This document shows, one piece after another, positions 47,101-55,725 of a DNA stretch of 64,000 bases. The DNA lies in the NCBI GenBank assembly GCA_004143645.1, contig RXPK01002180.1:1-64000 (forward strand), given 5' to 3'. The notes beneath the pieces are model-generated. The model had not been told where the DNA came from, made no database searches, and was given only the letters and a program-made list of their open reading frames with translations. The translations under genes and the position numbers were made by a program. The DNA is from Protaetia brevitarsis (taxonomy: Eukaryota; Arthropoda; Insecta; Coleoptera; Scarabaeidae). Numbering within the stretch: the first letter of the stretch is position 1; each line of letters starts with the position of its first letter.

Positions 47101-48870
47101 TTTCACCTGCCATCCAGGTTACATGATAGCGAATTGGTTGCAATGTTTGCCTTATTTATCTGATATTTTCAAGAAATCAATAAGGTAAATCTGAGTTTAC
47201 AGAAACCTTCATTTACGATCTTCAGAGAAGATAGAATCTATGATTAAAAAGATCGAGTTTTGGAAATCTTATATTATTCAAGGACCAGACAGAAGTGCTT
47301 GAGACTTTGAGTGCTTTTTTAAAAGAGAATGAGTTGCACTTCTCTAGTGACGTTAAACTGCAAAGATCTGAACACTTGGAGGGATTAAAATCATCAATTG
47401 TGAGGTTCTTTCCAAAGCTTTATGAAGGTATTAACTGAATTCAAAATCCTTTTTCTGAAGAGAATTTTCAATCAGCACAGTTGGATGTCGTACAAAAAGA
47501 AAGTCTGCTCAGAAACAGCAAGCGAAACGCCTATTTTTGAAGAATGCAAGGGTGAATGCATCCAGTGAAAATCATATGGATTTTCACTGGACCAGATGCG
47601 CATTTGAATTGAAACCATGCTTCATCCAAGAAAAAGGTTTTATCAAGAACGTTGTCATTATTTATCGTAGCCAAAAACCATTGACAGTCAGGTTACGTGA
47701 TCAATGGGTGAGAACTCTGGTACGCAATGAAACTTTTTCAGATCTTCTTTAAGGATTGTATGGCATGTTCAATATATCAAAGTTGTGTTTGCTGTGAAAG
47801 CTTACGAATCAATTTTCTAGATGATTGAGTTATTTGCTCCTGAGCATTTGCTATATTTTTTGCTGTCCGTTTTAATGGTTTACCACTACCTGGTTTTTAG
47901 GACACAGACCGTAATTCATGGAATTTTGCCACTGATTCTTGTATCAATTGTTGCAGACTGTTATATTTTACTGGAAAATTTGGAAATTTTGCCCGAAATT
48001 TTTCTATACCTGGCTGCAAAGAGTACAACCATTCTCCATTTTCTAATTTCACGCAATTTCTAAAGTATTATTGATCGATAATATAGACTTTTATGATTTA
48101 TTGTTAAACATTTTGTAGTTGTCAAGTACATAAGATAATTATCATTTGTCACTACTAATAATTGATTATATTTTCTTTTCTTTCATAAGATAATCCAAAA
48201 TATGATTTTTATAAAATAGCTACAAAAACTGTGGGATGTGTATGCACTTTATTTTAACATAAAGTTCGTTCTAAATTGAATTAAATTACAAGCATTTAAT
48301 AAACGAATCAAAGTTTAATTCACATTTATTACCAAAGCGTATTGTTAGATTTTTTTTTAAGATTAATGTATTTAATATTAACAATGAGTGTATTAAACAT
48401 TTTTATTTTCCAAAAAGCACGAGTTAGAACTTATCCAAACGTGTTATACCATACAAATACACACATAGATTTGACGGGACGCCTTACCTGCTATCCTGCC
48501 GACCTGCCATCTGACTCAGCGTACTGTTACAAGTCGAAGTCCTATTCAAACCGGATATCGAAGGCGACAGGATGTAATTTGACGCCCTGTACATGAGAGG
48601 CGATTCCGCACGCGACGGATATTCGATTTCTTCTTCCTCTTCGATGACCCCCGGCTTGAAAAACAGCTTCTGGGGCAGAGGCGTGGCGGGCAAGGACGTG
48701 GGGCTCTCGCAATAGTGCGTCGCATCTCTGTCGCGCTTGCCGTTGACGAACTGCTTGTGTAGGATCCTGGCGAAGAAACCTTGGGTGGGTTTTTTCGGTT
48801 TGAGTTTGACGGGCGGTGGAAGATTAGAGTCCGTGATGACCGAGAACGCTTGGTCTTTATCGGTAATCAT
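25888..48870 (-). CDS. Irk: Inward-rectifier K+ channel (Kir/Irk), long first intron, two frameshifts
   Basis: Kir channels pass K+ inward as tetramers at the plasma membrane and are gated by PIP2. Exons: 48870-48488 (cytosolic N-terminus, MITDKDQAF.., assigned by phase and position), 29293-28256 (channel body), then either 27601-27528 or 26129-25888. The body reads KRAILKNGDCNI, RRLRFLQDIFTTLVDTQWRW (slide helix), M1 ALSFLLSWLGFAVIWWLIAF, pore entry LYSFTSCFLFSIE, filter TIGYGSRATTEECPEA, M2 SIAGVMIQAFMVGIVFAKM, then the cytosolic beta domain (KHRTQTLLFSKNAVI, VGDMRKSHIIGASIRAQLIR, LSVSADGCDGDLFFIWP, TTQARSSYI, GYELQSICLNP). Predicted length 497 or 553 residues by last exon. A base is missing at 28954-28955, just before the filter, and the frame shifts again near 28461-28463. 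The core call is firm; the 19-kb intron and first exon are inference. Confidence 0.85.
27528..27601 (-). CDS. Irk: Kir alternative last exon 3a (short tail)
   Basis: Acceptor CTAG at 27602-27605. Joined to the phase-1 donor it adds about 24 residues, VDTGDTISIQRIPSDPS then SPEIAPA and a TAG at 27528-27530. Ser/Pro/Asp-rich, no PDZ-type end. It lies between the channel exon and exon 3b, so choosing one excludes the other. Confidence 0.6.
27850..28140. repeat. Cluster of diverged GAATATTC-type motifs in Kir intron
   Basis: GGAATATT, AAATATTC, TTGAATATTC, GGAATATTCTG and TAGGAATATTA recur roughly every 20-40 bases, often palindromic. It looks like a decayed short tandem array. Resemblance to GAAnnTTC heat-shock units is probably incidental. 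Confidence 0.4.
28256..29293 (-). CDS. Irk: Kir channel-body exon
   Basis: This exon alone carries slide helix, M1, selectivity filter (TIGYG), M2 and nearly the whole cytosolic domain. Its acceptor (CCAG at 29294-29297) needs two incoming bases and its donor (GTGAG at 28251-28255) leaves one. Both frameshifts of the gene lie here; allowing for them keeps every downstream family block in frame to the donor. Confidence 0.93.
28461..28463 (-). other. Irk: Frameshift 2 in Kir (net -1 or +2)
   Basis: After VVILEGTI the frame runs to RKVLDKL, whereas ESTGQTTQARSSYI, the expected continuation, starts two bases later. Either one C is missing or CG is surplus. Downstream the frame holds to the donor at 28255. 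Confidence 0.8.
28954..28955 (-). other. Irk: Frameshift 1 in Kir (net -1), immediately before the selectivity filter
   Basis: As written, FSIE is followed by RNTPSV. Three A instead of two on the coding strand gives FSIETQHTIGYGSRA, the near-invariant Kir pore sequence. Confidence 0.9.
29390..31840 (+). mobile_element. Mariner (DD34D-type), degenerate, split by a nested element
   Basis: The left piece (to 29672) translates in fragments to LKGLRGKQ, GKPVSVSVPENVD and LSISYEHVHHI. The right piece (from 31196) resumes as IHVDLNMRNISAKW, then KRARVEASRSICARF, IVTMDETWVHFYDPET (first catalytic Asp), KKFRVQKSAGAVLASVF, LLLQDNAPHT (second Asp) and a C-terminal SPDLAP-YDYYVFP-like stretch. Numerous stops and indels: a dead copy. 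The break between the pieces is where 29673-31195 inserted. Confidence 0.85.
29673..31195 (+). mobile_element. Tc1/mariner-superfamily element with about 100-bp TIRs, nested in a mariner
   Basis: Termini CAGGGTGTTTCTCAATATAT and the complement of CAAGGTGATTCTCAATATAT extend inward to about 100 bp (GCTGATTCCTG, TTATTTTGATCATAAA). The coding strand is plus. It has an N-terminal domain with YTNAEMCDMHFVYG and HSIFARLHQRLRKR (DUF4817-type helix-turn-helix), TSTRKIAFALNISQATVWRI, the DDE core IFFTDEA, RHQHQFSVNVWTGIVGDHLI, MHDGAPAHFS, and FFLWGHLKSLVY. Stops and frameshifts split the frame into at least four parts, so this copy is inactive. Flanked by TATA on both sides. Confidence 0.88.
31841..32198. 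other. Kir intron spacer, nothing recognised
   Basis: AT-rich sequence between the mariner remnant and the hAT target duplication. No open frame or repeat I can name. Confidence 0.4.
32207..34147 (-). mobile_element. hAT (Buster/Charlie-like) transposon with perfect 8-bp target duplication
   Basis: Ends are CAGAGGCTGGCAAACTTTT (left) and the complement of CAGCGGTCGGCAAACCACGG (right). Both are flanked by CCCTAGGC (32199-32206 and 34148-34155), an exact 8-bp duplication as hAT elements make. The TA at its centre fits the nnnTAnnn preference described for the Buster group. Minus-strand fragments such as MASFKISLEISKRGKPFTNG and ASEDLFSDLKKKPE at 33829-34014, and pieces to about 32940, belong to a BED/hAT-type transposase, heavily broken. 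The termini resemble the OposCharlie3-like group from memory; this needs alignment. Confidence 0.9.
34156..35616. other. Kir intron spacer, nothing recognised
   Basis: About 1.4 kb of AT-rich sequence with no supported open frame, repeat pair or element end. Confidence 0.4.
35617..36131. mobile_element. Non-autonomous Tc1/mariner-type MITE with about 110-bp TIRs
   Basis: The left end, after TA, reads CAGGATGTTTCTTAAGC then CTCTCTGATAAAATAAACGA. The right end is the complement, with GAGTATCCTCATTTATTTTG and AAACACCCTG before TA. The arms continue through TTTTAAGACGAAAATGTGG and its partner. About 515 bp, no coding potential. Confidence 0.85.
36461..37772 (+). mobile_element. Tc1/mariner element family A, copy 2
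   Basis: 1312 bp between TA dinucleotides. The terminal repeats share GATTCAAAATGATTGTC after a variable outer 6-7 bases. The transposase core on the plus strand reads RRLEYCHWFNNNLRDDD, FSDEAWFYLTDYINLQNY, ENPHEFRETQLRPLKVGVW, RQRIIGPIFFEETVTA, then HDNA and RSPDLTPLDYFMFGYL. I count 38 residues between the second Asp and the Asp of PLDY, so it is not a plain DD34D mariner. In-frame stops interrupt it. The first 400 bp lack an obvious helix-turn-helix region. Confidence 0.88.
37773..39260. other. Kir intron spacer, nothing recognised
   Basis: AT-rich sequence with scattered short open frames that I judge to be chance. Confidence 0.4.
39260..40560. repeat. Diffuse degenerate repeat of TTGACAGTTTTGACAG type
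   Basis: Variants of GATAGTTGACAGTTTTGACA recur dozens of times, densest at 39270-39620 and 40390-40570, with thinner spacing between. Units are diverged and interrupted by unrelated AT-rich stretches. The repeated peptide-like lines in the reverse frame (VNYQKCQLSKLL, VNCQNWQLSKVL) are a by-product of this, not a gene. Confidence 0.65.
40667..40816 (-). CDS. Candidate unassigned coding exon in the Kir intron
   Basis: In a locally GC-richer island, a minus-strand frame starts at ATG (40816) with MILEMESPRSDKRLLIGDGS, continues PVNGQLSPGNISPGVYFQQR and ends at a donor AGAG|GTCAGT (GT at about 40665-40666). Composition resembles a disordered N-terminus. It lies on the Kir strand upstream of the channel exon, so an alternative Kir first exon is possible, but its donor leaves one base whereas that acceptor needs two. 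Either an indel alters the phase, an intermediate exon exists, or it is unrelated. Confidence 0.35.
40820..41400. other. GC-richer island without an identified gene
   Basis: Less AT-biased than its surroundings and rich in CG dinucleotides. It sits just upstream, on the minus strand, of the candidate exon at 40667-40816, so it could be a 5' leader and promoter. No direct proof. Confidence 0.3.
41446..41776 (+). pseudogene. ORF fragment with weak RNase H-like stretch
   Basis: The open frame continues to 41895 but enters the terminal repeat of the element starting at 41777, so only the first part can be older sequence. VRIITDSLSVLEVLGNL resembles the second-Asp segment of LINE-type RNase H (TDSxxxL). 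The remainder is not recognisable. Confidence 0.3.
41777..43256 (-). mobile_element. Tc1-like (DDE_3) DNA transposon, frameshifted
   Basis: TIRs: left CTATAGTTCGTCTCAACCTT then AAGATGCAGTAT; right is the complement with one or two differences; both flanked by TA. The minus-strand transposase has HHEMDSETYEDWFIKKLLPN, YHCRKLEKIPTAAWRK, DIIDWLREKQIPTTDDMLKR, ENGHHVLRLPPYHCELNPIE (terminal catalytic Glu region) and ANWQNYIKHVKNIEKGMWTV. Frames change near 42540 and 42870-42930, so the copy is dead. About 1480 bp, a typical full length, although the N-terminal DNA-binding half is unclear. Confidence 0.85.
43445..43582 (+). repeat. MITE family M1, diverged copy
   Basis: Matches both arms loosely: AAATTCAAATTTCCCACC, TAATTTTTAGTAACTT, ACGATTTTGTATTAC and AATCGCGGCAAATATGAATT. 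Confidence 0.55.
44252..44412. mobile_element. MITE family M1, complete copy
   Basis: 161 bp. The left arm from CCCAGTAAACCAAATTCTAA to GGTAACTTCAAC is mirrored by AGTTGAAGTTACCG to TTTGTTTACCGGG. The 60-bp centre holds CATGAAGTAACCTACGATTT. Three partial relatives occur in this window (8497, 17061, 43445). Confidence 0.8.
44413..46334. other. Kir intron spacer, nothing recognised
   Basis: AT-rich. A short GC-rich patch at about 45070-45150 (CTTCGCTGCGCGCGCAGTT) stands out, but I can assign no function to it. Confidence 0.35.
46335..46538. mobile_element. FB1 foldback relative, internally deleted
   Basis: Begins GTAGATATGCTATC, continues through GTTCTGGCACAAAATCC, AGGAGGTCTAAATTTACTT and GATGCCTATCACAGTCTCTA as in FB1 at 19205, then the AACAGCTCCTGAAACGG-type loop, and ends in the inverted terminus AGAGCATATCTAC. 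Most of the second arm is missing. Confidence 0.8.
46720..47560 (+). pseudogene. hAT transposase remnant (SCAND3/ZBED5-like)
   Basis: In pieces across frames: KTVLDKAMKIVNFIKSRALN, SRFFKSVCEEISSLHIGLLY, HAEVSWFSRGKVLQRLFELR, SLQKPSFTIF, IKKIEFWKSYIIQG, VLETLSAFLKENELHFSSD and IVRFFPKLYEG. These follow the order of the central to C-terminal half of this hAT subgroup. Frameshifts are frequent and no TIRs were found. Confidence 0.7.
47560..48487. other. Kir intron proximal to exon 1, nothing recognised
   Basis: AT-rich spacer leading to the donor (GTAAGG) of the putative Kir first exon. Open frames here have no recognisable content. Confidence 0.4.
48488..48870 (-). CDS. Irk: Putative Kir first coding exon
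   Basis: Open from ATG (48870) with no stop to a donor at 48487-48482. The 127-residue peptide has KPKKPTQGFFARILHKQF, an acidic run (EEEEEIEYPSR) and a Ser/Thr-rich end (STLSQMAGRQDS). The donor leaves AG, and the channel exon acceptor supplies A, giving Arg then RSRPGVSARVRKR. No other minus-strand exon to the left with a fitting acceptor was found. Whether residues 1-127 belong to Kir rests on phase, strand and order. Confidence 0.65.
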
Positions 48871-49019
48871 TTTTTTTTTTTTTCGTCGGGTTATCGGTCG
48901 TCTTCTATATCGGGTTGGTCTTCATTTTGAATGATATTCTGGAACGTTCAATGATAGATATTATTTGCAAATTTATTAATATTTATTTGGAATTTGGAAG
49001 TTTTCAACCAAAATCAATT

Positions 49020-51590
49020 GTTCTGAGATGCTTATCGGTTATTCGCCTTATCTTACCCGTTGCGATGCAGCGGCTATCGTTTTTAACTGATCGCTAATCC
49101 GTTAGCACGTAACGGCTATCGGTTATGATTGATGGGTTATCCGTTGGGGCGGAACGGCTATTCGTTTTAATTGATGATTTATTCATTAACTTAACCGAAT
49201 GTTTACTAGTAAGAATTAGTTGATTTATTGTATTTATTATTATATTAGTTGATTTGGCTTGTTTGTTGCGGCGGAACGGCTATTGGTTATAACTGATGGT
49301 TTATTCGTTAACTTAACTAAGTGGTTATTAGTAATAATTGGTTGATTTGCTCCTTGCGGCGAAACGGCTATCCGTTGAAATGAATCGTCTTACCCGTTGG
49401 GGCGGACCGGCTATCGGTTTTAGTTTATGTTTTATTTGTTAACTTAACCCAATGTTTATTGGTTAGAATTATTTGATTTAGCAGTTACGGCTGAGTAGCT
49501 ATCTGTTGTAATGAATCGAGTTACCCGTTGCGGCGAAGCGGCTATCCGTTGTAATGAATCGCCTTACCCGTTGGGGTGGAACGGCTATCCGTGTTAATTG
49601 ATGACTTATTCCTTAACTTAACCGAATGCTGATTGGTTACAATTAGCTGATTTACCGGTTGCAGCCGAGTGGCTATCTGTTGCAATGGATCGGGTTATCT
49701 GTTGCGGCGAAACGGCTATCGCTATAATTGATTCATTTACCCGTTGCGAGTAGGCTATCGGTTATAATTGTTCGCTTATCAGTTACTACTTAACGACTAT
49801 CGGTTATAATTGATCTGTTTGCCCATTGCGTCGGAACGGATATCGGTTCATCATTCATTCATTCATTCAGGTTAGGGTGGGCACTTGATGTCCGGGCACT
49901 TGAGCATGGTGCTCATTGTACCATCCCTATTGATTCTCTTATTTCCACTCGAGCAGCTTCGTGTTCTCTATAAAGCCCAGTATCTTGCCCAGTGGAAACT
50001 TGAGGACTTTCGAGGGCTCCAATAGATCTATCCCGAAATATTCCTGCCTGAGTACCTTCAGTTCCTCACATGTGCAGATTACATGTGAACTCGTTTCCTT
50101 CTGTAGCTCGCATCTTCTACACCACGGTTCGCTTACATGGCCTGTGTTGTATAGATGCTTTTCAGAGGGCCAGTGTCCGTTACCAACCCAGTTAATGGTT
50201 TTAACTTCTTTCTTACTGCGCTTGAGTAGGTTATCAGAGAAACTACCATCCCCATCCCCCTATTAGCGGTTTTGGTATGGAGTTGACCTTCAGTCGACCT
50301 CCATTTCTTTGTACTTCTTTATCTAACCAGGTCCAGATCTCCCTTCTTGCGGAATCCCTTAGTAATCCCACATACGGCTCTGGACCCATGAAGTGTCTCT
50401 TAGAGCCCTCCTTGGCTAGTTCATCAGCGATTACGTTGCCTTTATATCCTCATGTCCCGGCACCCAAATTAGAGACACGCTGTTGTCTCGTGCCAGTGCA
50501 TTGAGGGATTGTTTGCAGTCCCTAACTAGTTTTGACCTAGTTACAGGGTTTGAAACTGCCTTAATGACAGCCTGGCTGTCAGTCATTATGTTAATTTTCC
50601 TCTTCATGCAGCCCCCTTTTGCAATCATTTCTGCACAGGCTGCAAGGGCGAATACCTCTGCCTGGAAGACCGTTGTATGTTTCCCCAGGCTTATGAATAT
50701 CCTTGATTTAGGACTGGGCCCGCAAATACCGGCTCCTGTCCCCTGGCTGGATTTGGATCCATCCGTGTACCAGTTAATAATAGCAGTGATCTCACTACGT
50801 GCCTGGTCTCTGTTCGGTATGGAGATTTTCACCTTTTCAGTGAAGATAATTTCGGGTGCCTTGCTGTCCGTGGGCATTTGTAGCAATGGCCCGTCCAGCA
50901 ACGTGCCCGTAGTGTGTCCTCCCACCCTGAAGTTGGGATGCCACAGGTTGTTGGCTTTCAATCTAAGAATCGCATTCATTGCCTCCTCTCTCACATAGAG
51001 TTCCAGCAGAGGGAGGCCCACAATGCGGATATCGGTCATAATTGATCGTTCATACGTCAACTTAACTGAATGCATTTTAGGTTATTGATTGATTTGCCTG
51101 TTGTGGCGAAGCGGCTATCCGTTGTATTGAATCGCCTTACCCGTTGGTGTGGAACGGCTATCCGTGTTAATTGATGACTTATTTCTTAACTTAACCGAAT
51201 GCTTATTAGTTACAATTAGTTGATTTACTAGTTGTGGCCGAGTGGCTATCTCTTGCAATGAATCGGGTTATCTGTTGCGGCGAAACGGCTATCGCTATAA
51301 TTGGTTGATTTCCCCGTTGCGACGAAACGGCTATCGATTATAATTATTGATCGTTTATTCCTTAATTTAATTGAATGGCTATTAGTTAATTGATTGATTT
51401 GCTGGTTGCGGCGAAGCGGCTATCCGTTGTAATGAAACGCCTTATCGGTTGGAGTGGAACGGCTATCCCTGTTAATTGATGTCTTGATCGCTTAACCGAA
51501 TGGTTATTGGTTATAATTGGCAGATTTATCCGTTGCAGCGGAGTGATTATCGGTTCTAATTGATCCGCTCATCCGTTGCAGCGCCAGTTT
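49020..51590. repeat. GC-richer minisatellite with higher-order structure, split by a LINE
   Basis: Tandem units of about 35-45 bp vary around CCGTTGCGGCGGAACGGCTA then TCGGTTATAATTGAT, alternating with TTAACTTAACCGAATG and GGTTATTAGTTACAATTAG units. A block of about 215 bp at 49524-49740 recurs at 51094-51305 with matching internal order, so there is a higher-order period. The array lies just beyond Kir exon 1 and is interrupted at 49848-51025. Confidence 0.88.
49848..51025 (-). mobile_element. 5'-truncated LINE (RNase H-bearing) inserted in the minisatellite
   Basis: Minus-strand RNase H domain at 50431-50920: INWYTDGSKSSQGTGAG (first Asp), FQAEVFALAACAE (Glu), IMTDSQAVIKAV (Asp), VSLIWVPGHED. 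The frame shifts near 50440, where one missing G breaks GHEDIKGNVIADELAKEG, and the C-terminal region with Cys/His (WCRRCELQKETSSHV) follows to about 49950. The element ends in (TGAA)n at 49848-49868, a simple-repeat 3' tail. Target duplication CGGATATCGGT occurs at 49837-49847 and 51026-51036. Start of the element is lost. Clade (I, R1 or LOA type) not decided. Confidence 0.88.
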
Positions 51591-52666
51591 ATAATTTAAT
51601 TGTAAATCTTTAGGGTGCAACGACTACTATATTATAAGCCTGTATTTGTAATATTTCTGAACGAATTAATTTACCCTTTCTTGGGTTGTATCACTGAACT
51701 GACAAATTCAGATGATCTTTATTTTGATTTGAATCTAGGTAGATCGTTAATTCTTTTAAAATATATCAGAAGACATATATAGATTAGCATCTACTGTGAT
51801 CTAAAAATAGCCTTGCAAATATATATCGCAATAATTCTAACCAAAAACATCTAATCACATTACAAAACGTGACAAATTGACTCTTTATTTGCTTTCTTGG
51901 GTATTTCACGGTTGCTGAACAAAACATCTTGATAGGCAAACAATTTTACGCTAACATATAATACAAATTTGTTTACAAAAGAAGACAAATCATAACGTCT
52001 TTTTCAGATGTTTTCCTAAAGAGTTTTGTTCTGATATGACGCCAAACAAGTGATAAATTGAGCTAATGTTCGGTTAATTTGGTAGAAAGGGAAGGATTAT
52101 CATATATTTAGTGGACATTTTTGTATCATCTAATTAAATGTTCAACTTTCTCTGCGCAATATTGTATGAGCTAATATACATAACTAATATACATTTTTCG
52201 AAATCGATGCTTCTTTTGCAAAATAGCAATCCAAAAAAATGCCATTGTTTGTACGAAACAGAAAAAACTAGTATAGTTGTCTAATTGAATGTTTGATATG
52301 TTATAGAATAAATACTTGCGAGGATTTTAGGACAAAAATTCTTGCTGTGTTATGATTTATTATATAATTATAAGAAATATAATACAGAAATCAATGCCCG
52401 TTTTTTTCAGTTTCTTTCAAACAAAGTTCTTTCATTACATTAACGTAAGGAGTAATTTTTGTACATTATAAAAATATCAAGAACGAATTGCAAATTATAG
52501 CCTAAAAAAACCTTGATAAATCTAGATCATACTATAAATGATTTTGCTATTACGTCATTCATCAAAGCATACATTTATTTTAATTTTAACTATTAATACA
52601 GAAAGCATACTTTCTCTCTCCTTATTGCCAACTTAATAAACATCAAATTTATTATGTACTATACTA
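51591..52666. other. Spacer, nothing recognised
   Basis: AT-rich sequence between minisatellite and mariner copy 3; no supported feature. Confidence 0.4.
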
Positions 52667-53973
52667 CACAGAGATTCAAAATGATTGTCAATTCCGCTCC
52701 TATAGATAGTAACAGGGTGTAGATATATGCCGCGTGTTTGTAATGAAGGTTTGAACTAAGTCAGTGTTGGAACATAAGAAGTAAACGGATCTGTCATAAA
52801 TAAGGAAAACGTAACCTATATTTGAACTCGCATATCATATAACGACTATGGATTGGTGTTTCTGCTTGCAAATGATGAATGTAATTAATTTAACTTTACT
52901 AAATTATGATTTTACAATTCAGTACTAACTGGTGTTTAACTAAATTTATTTATTACTTTAAATTATAACATACAATTAGTATAATTATTAAGTGACAAAA
53001 CTGCATCTCTCAGTTCGTCTATGGTATGCATGCGGTTTCTATAGATCCTATTTTTAGATAGCCAAACATGAAGTAATCTAATGGGGTTAAATCAGGCGAT
53101 CTTGGTGGTCATCTTTGTGCTCTAACGACCCTGTCAGCCAAAAACTGTTGAAGATATTGGCAGGTTTGTCGAGCAGTATGTGCTGGAGCATTATCCGTGC
53201 TGAAAATAACCTGCTTCAAGCTCATTTTCTTGTAACTCTGCAATAAAATAATTCAACATCTGTTGGTAAATTTGGGCTGTTACAGTTTCCCTCGAAGAAA
53301 ATTGGCCCTATTATTCGTTGCCTAGACATAGCTACCAAACTCCAACTTTTACGGGATGCAATTGCGTTTTCTCGAAATTCGTGTGGATTTTTCTGCAGAC
53401 GCAGATACAATAGTTTTGTAAATTGATATAGTCTGTTAGATAAAACAGGCTTCATCCGAGAAAAATGACTTGTTTAGCAAGTCATTGTCCTTAAATTGTT
53501 ATTAACACCAATGACAATATTCCACTCGCCTATCGTGATCTAATGGTAATATTCCTGTACCGTAGAAACTTTATAGGGATGAAAATGTAACTTTCTTTTG
53601 ACAGCTCATTGCGCTGAAGTGTATGATAAGCCTATAAAATTATAAAATGTAATAAACTATTTCACTTAATGTTAATATTGGTTTTTTACCTGTTTGTTGA
53701 GCTATTACTACAGATAAATTCCCTTATTTTCTTACAGTATTCAGAAATACTATTGTTGGTGATATTAGATGTAATATAAACGATTTGAAAACATTATAAG
53801 ATAATATCGAAAGATACACGACACGCACGCCAATGTCGCTAAATGTCAAAAAAATTCATTTAATGTATGAAATTTGTATGTAGTTAACTTCGCTCATTAA
53901 ATTGGTAATAAGTATAGATGGACTTTTTCGGAAAACAGTTTTTTTCTTACGACAATCATTTTGAATCACATGG
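52667..53973 (-). mobile_element. Tc1/mariner element family A, copy 3 (reverse)
   Basis: 1307 bp, the reverse complement of copy 2, with the same GATTCAAAATGATTGTC termini and TA on both sides. It keeps a better version of the second catalytic block (CACGGATAATGCTCCAGCA, HxDNAPAHTA with an extra G), and GLFYLTDYINLQNY-type sequence near 53420-53450. Frameshifts differ from those of copies 1 and 2, so the copies decayed independently after insertion. Confidence 0.88.
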
Positions 53974-55725
53974 TATAATTAATTGTCTTGCGGACTTTTC
54001 AAGAAAATCCGCAAAGTCAAGAAGATTTAATAAAATAATCTGTCTGGAAGTTCAAGGTCGTAACTTTGAACATATGTTAAAATATTTTTTACGTTTCTTG
54101 ATTTTTTTAATTTAAGTATTCTAAATAAGTTTAGCAAGCGAAGTTTTCAGAATTTTCCAATGTATATACTCTTTCATATATCAATCGATGCAGTTCGTCG
54201 TGAGACATTCTGTATAATATATTGATATCAAAAACAGAGTTGAATTATATTGTACACACATAATTCTACTAGTAAAACATTTCGTACATAATTAAATTAA
54301 TACGAACACTAAAAGAACATATAGTTCCAATTAAATTGTTTCAAATATGTATTAATTTCTCATAAGAATTACATGTTATTAAAGGATAGATAGAAGATGT
54401 TTTTCAATAAATTGGCGGGACATATGAATGTCTATCGATTTGTTCTTATTGCTAGTTAATTTTTTTTTTTCATCGTCCATAACTTGTCCATAAATAACAC
54501 GTATTTATTATTAATTGTATTTTCTTATAATGTTAGACGGTAGTTTATTTAATCATTTCAGCCGAGTGTGCAAATCAACAATAACCCATTCATCTAAGTA
54601 ATATTATTGTCAAATATTCAAAAATTGATCCTTATGTCGTTTATTTGATTCACTATTAGTTAATAATTTAACGCCTTTATACGAGGATGTATAAGAATGG
54701 AATTAGATACAAACAAAACATGTCACAGTTGAGCAATAACAAATAAGAATACATTAGATACTTACACAACAATTGCTTAGCACAAGTAACTAATATGTTT
54801 TCCTATTTGCGTTGAAAATGCACACACACTCTTATCCTAATCGGTTAATCGGACAAATACACAATAACAAAATAACACATAAGTACCTATTAAATGTGTG
54901 TATACGAACAATTTGTACAGACACTTAGATTTATTTATATTTTTATTATACTTGTATATAATATGTTATGTTGGAAGTTGAGACGTAAGAAAACTTGACG
55001 ACATCATTAGAATACTGAGGAATTTGACTGTTGTATGTTTGGTCGGATACCTACATAGTTCGTATATGGAGGAGCACTTTCTATCTACAACGTTGTTCGA
55101 GCGAATACCCCGCGGGTACGCCAAAATATCCGACACCTCCATATATACATTCTTCATCCTTTATTAGTGGATTTGATAGTATACAGAATACAGTTTTAAG
55201 CGGATGTGTAGTTAGATCTATACTGATGATAGTTTAACGTATCATGATGTGATGTTGCAAATTATGGAAGTTTGGATAGAAATCTGTGAAATTTTTGAAC
55301 ATCCGTTTATTGTCGAATAGCTCGGTCATAGTCCTAATATACACGCTCAAAAAAAAAGCACTTATACGTAGAAAACGATGATGTATAATAAATTCAAAGA
55401 AACTTAAATAATAATAATTAAAAAATTATAACAAACTTTCAACATCAAATACTAAGAAACTATCAGATGCATTTACTAAATAAGTTCATTTATATTTTAG
55501 ATATTTTTAATAAAATGTTATTCATATTTCTATTATCATCAAGAGAAGTGGAGTGTAGGTATATAATTTACAGTTTACACTCTGTGTCTTTTCGCACGTG
55601 CAATCAATTAAGTTAGACTGGGCATTTATAGGAATAATTTATTAAACAATAACATTTCATAGAAACGCATACATAAGATTTATTAGATCTGTAATTAAAC
55701 ACGAACATTTGAAAAGTCACATATA
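53974..55725. other. Spacer, nothing recognised
   Basis: AT-rich; short open frames at 53918-54115 and 55031-55237 look like chance. Confidence 0.4.

Noticed and set aside
50483..50998. 171-codon plus-strand frame
   Set aside because: Antisense of the LINE RNase H domain, which explains it fully.
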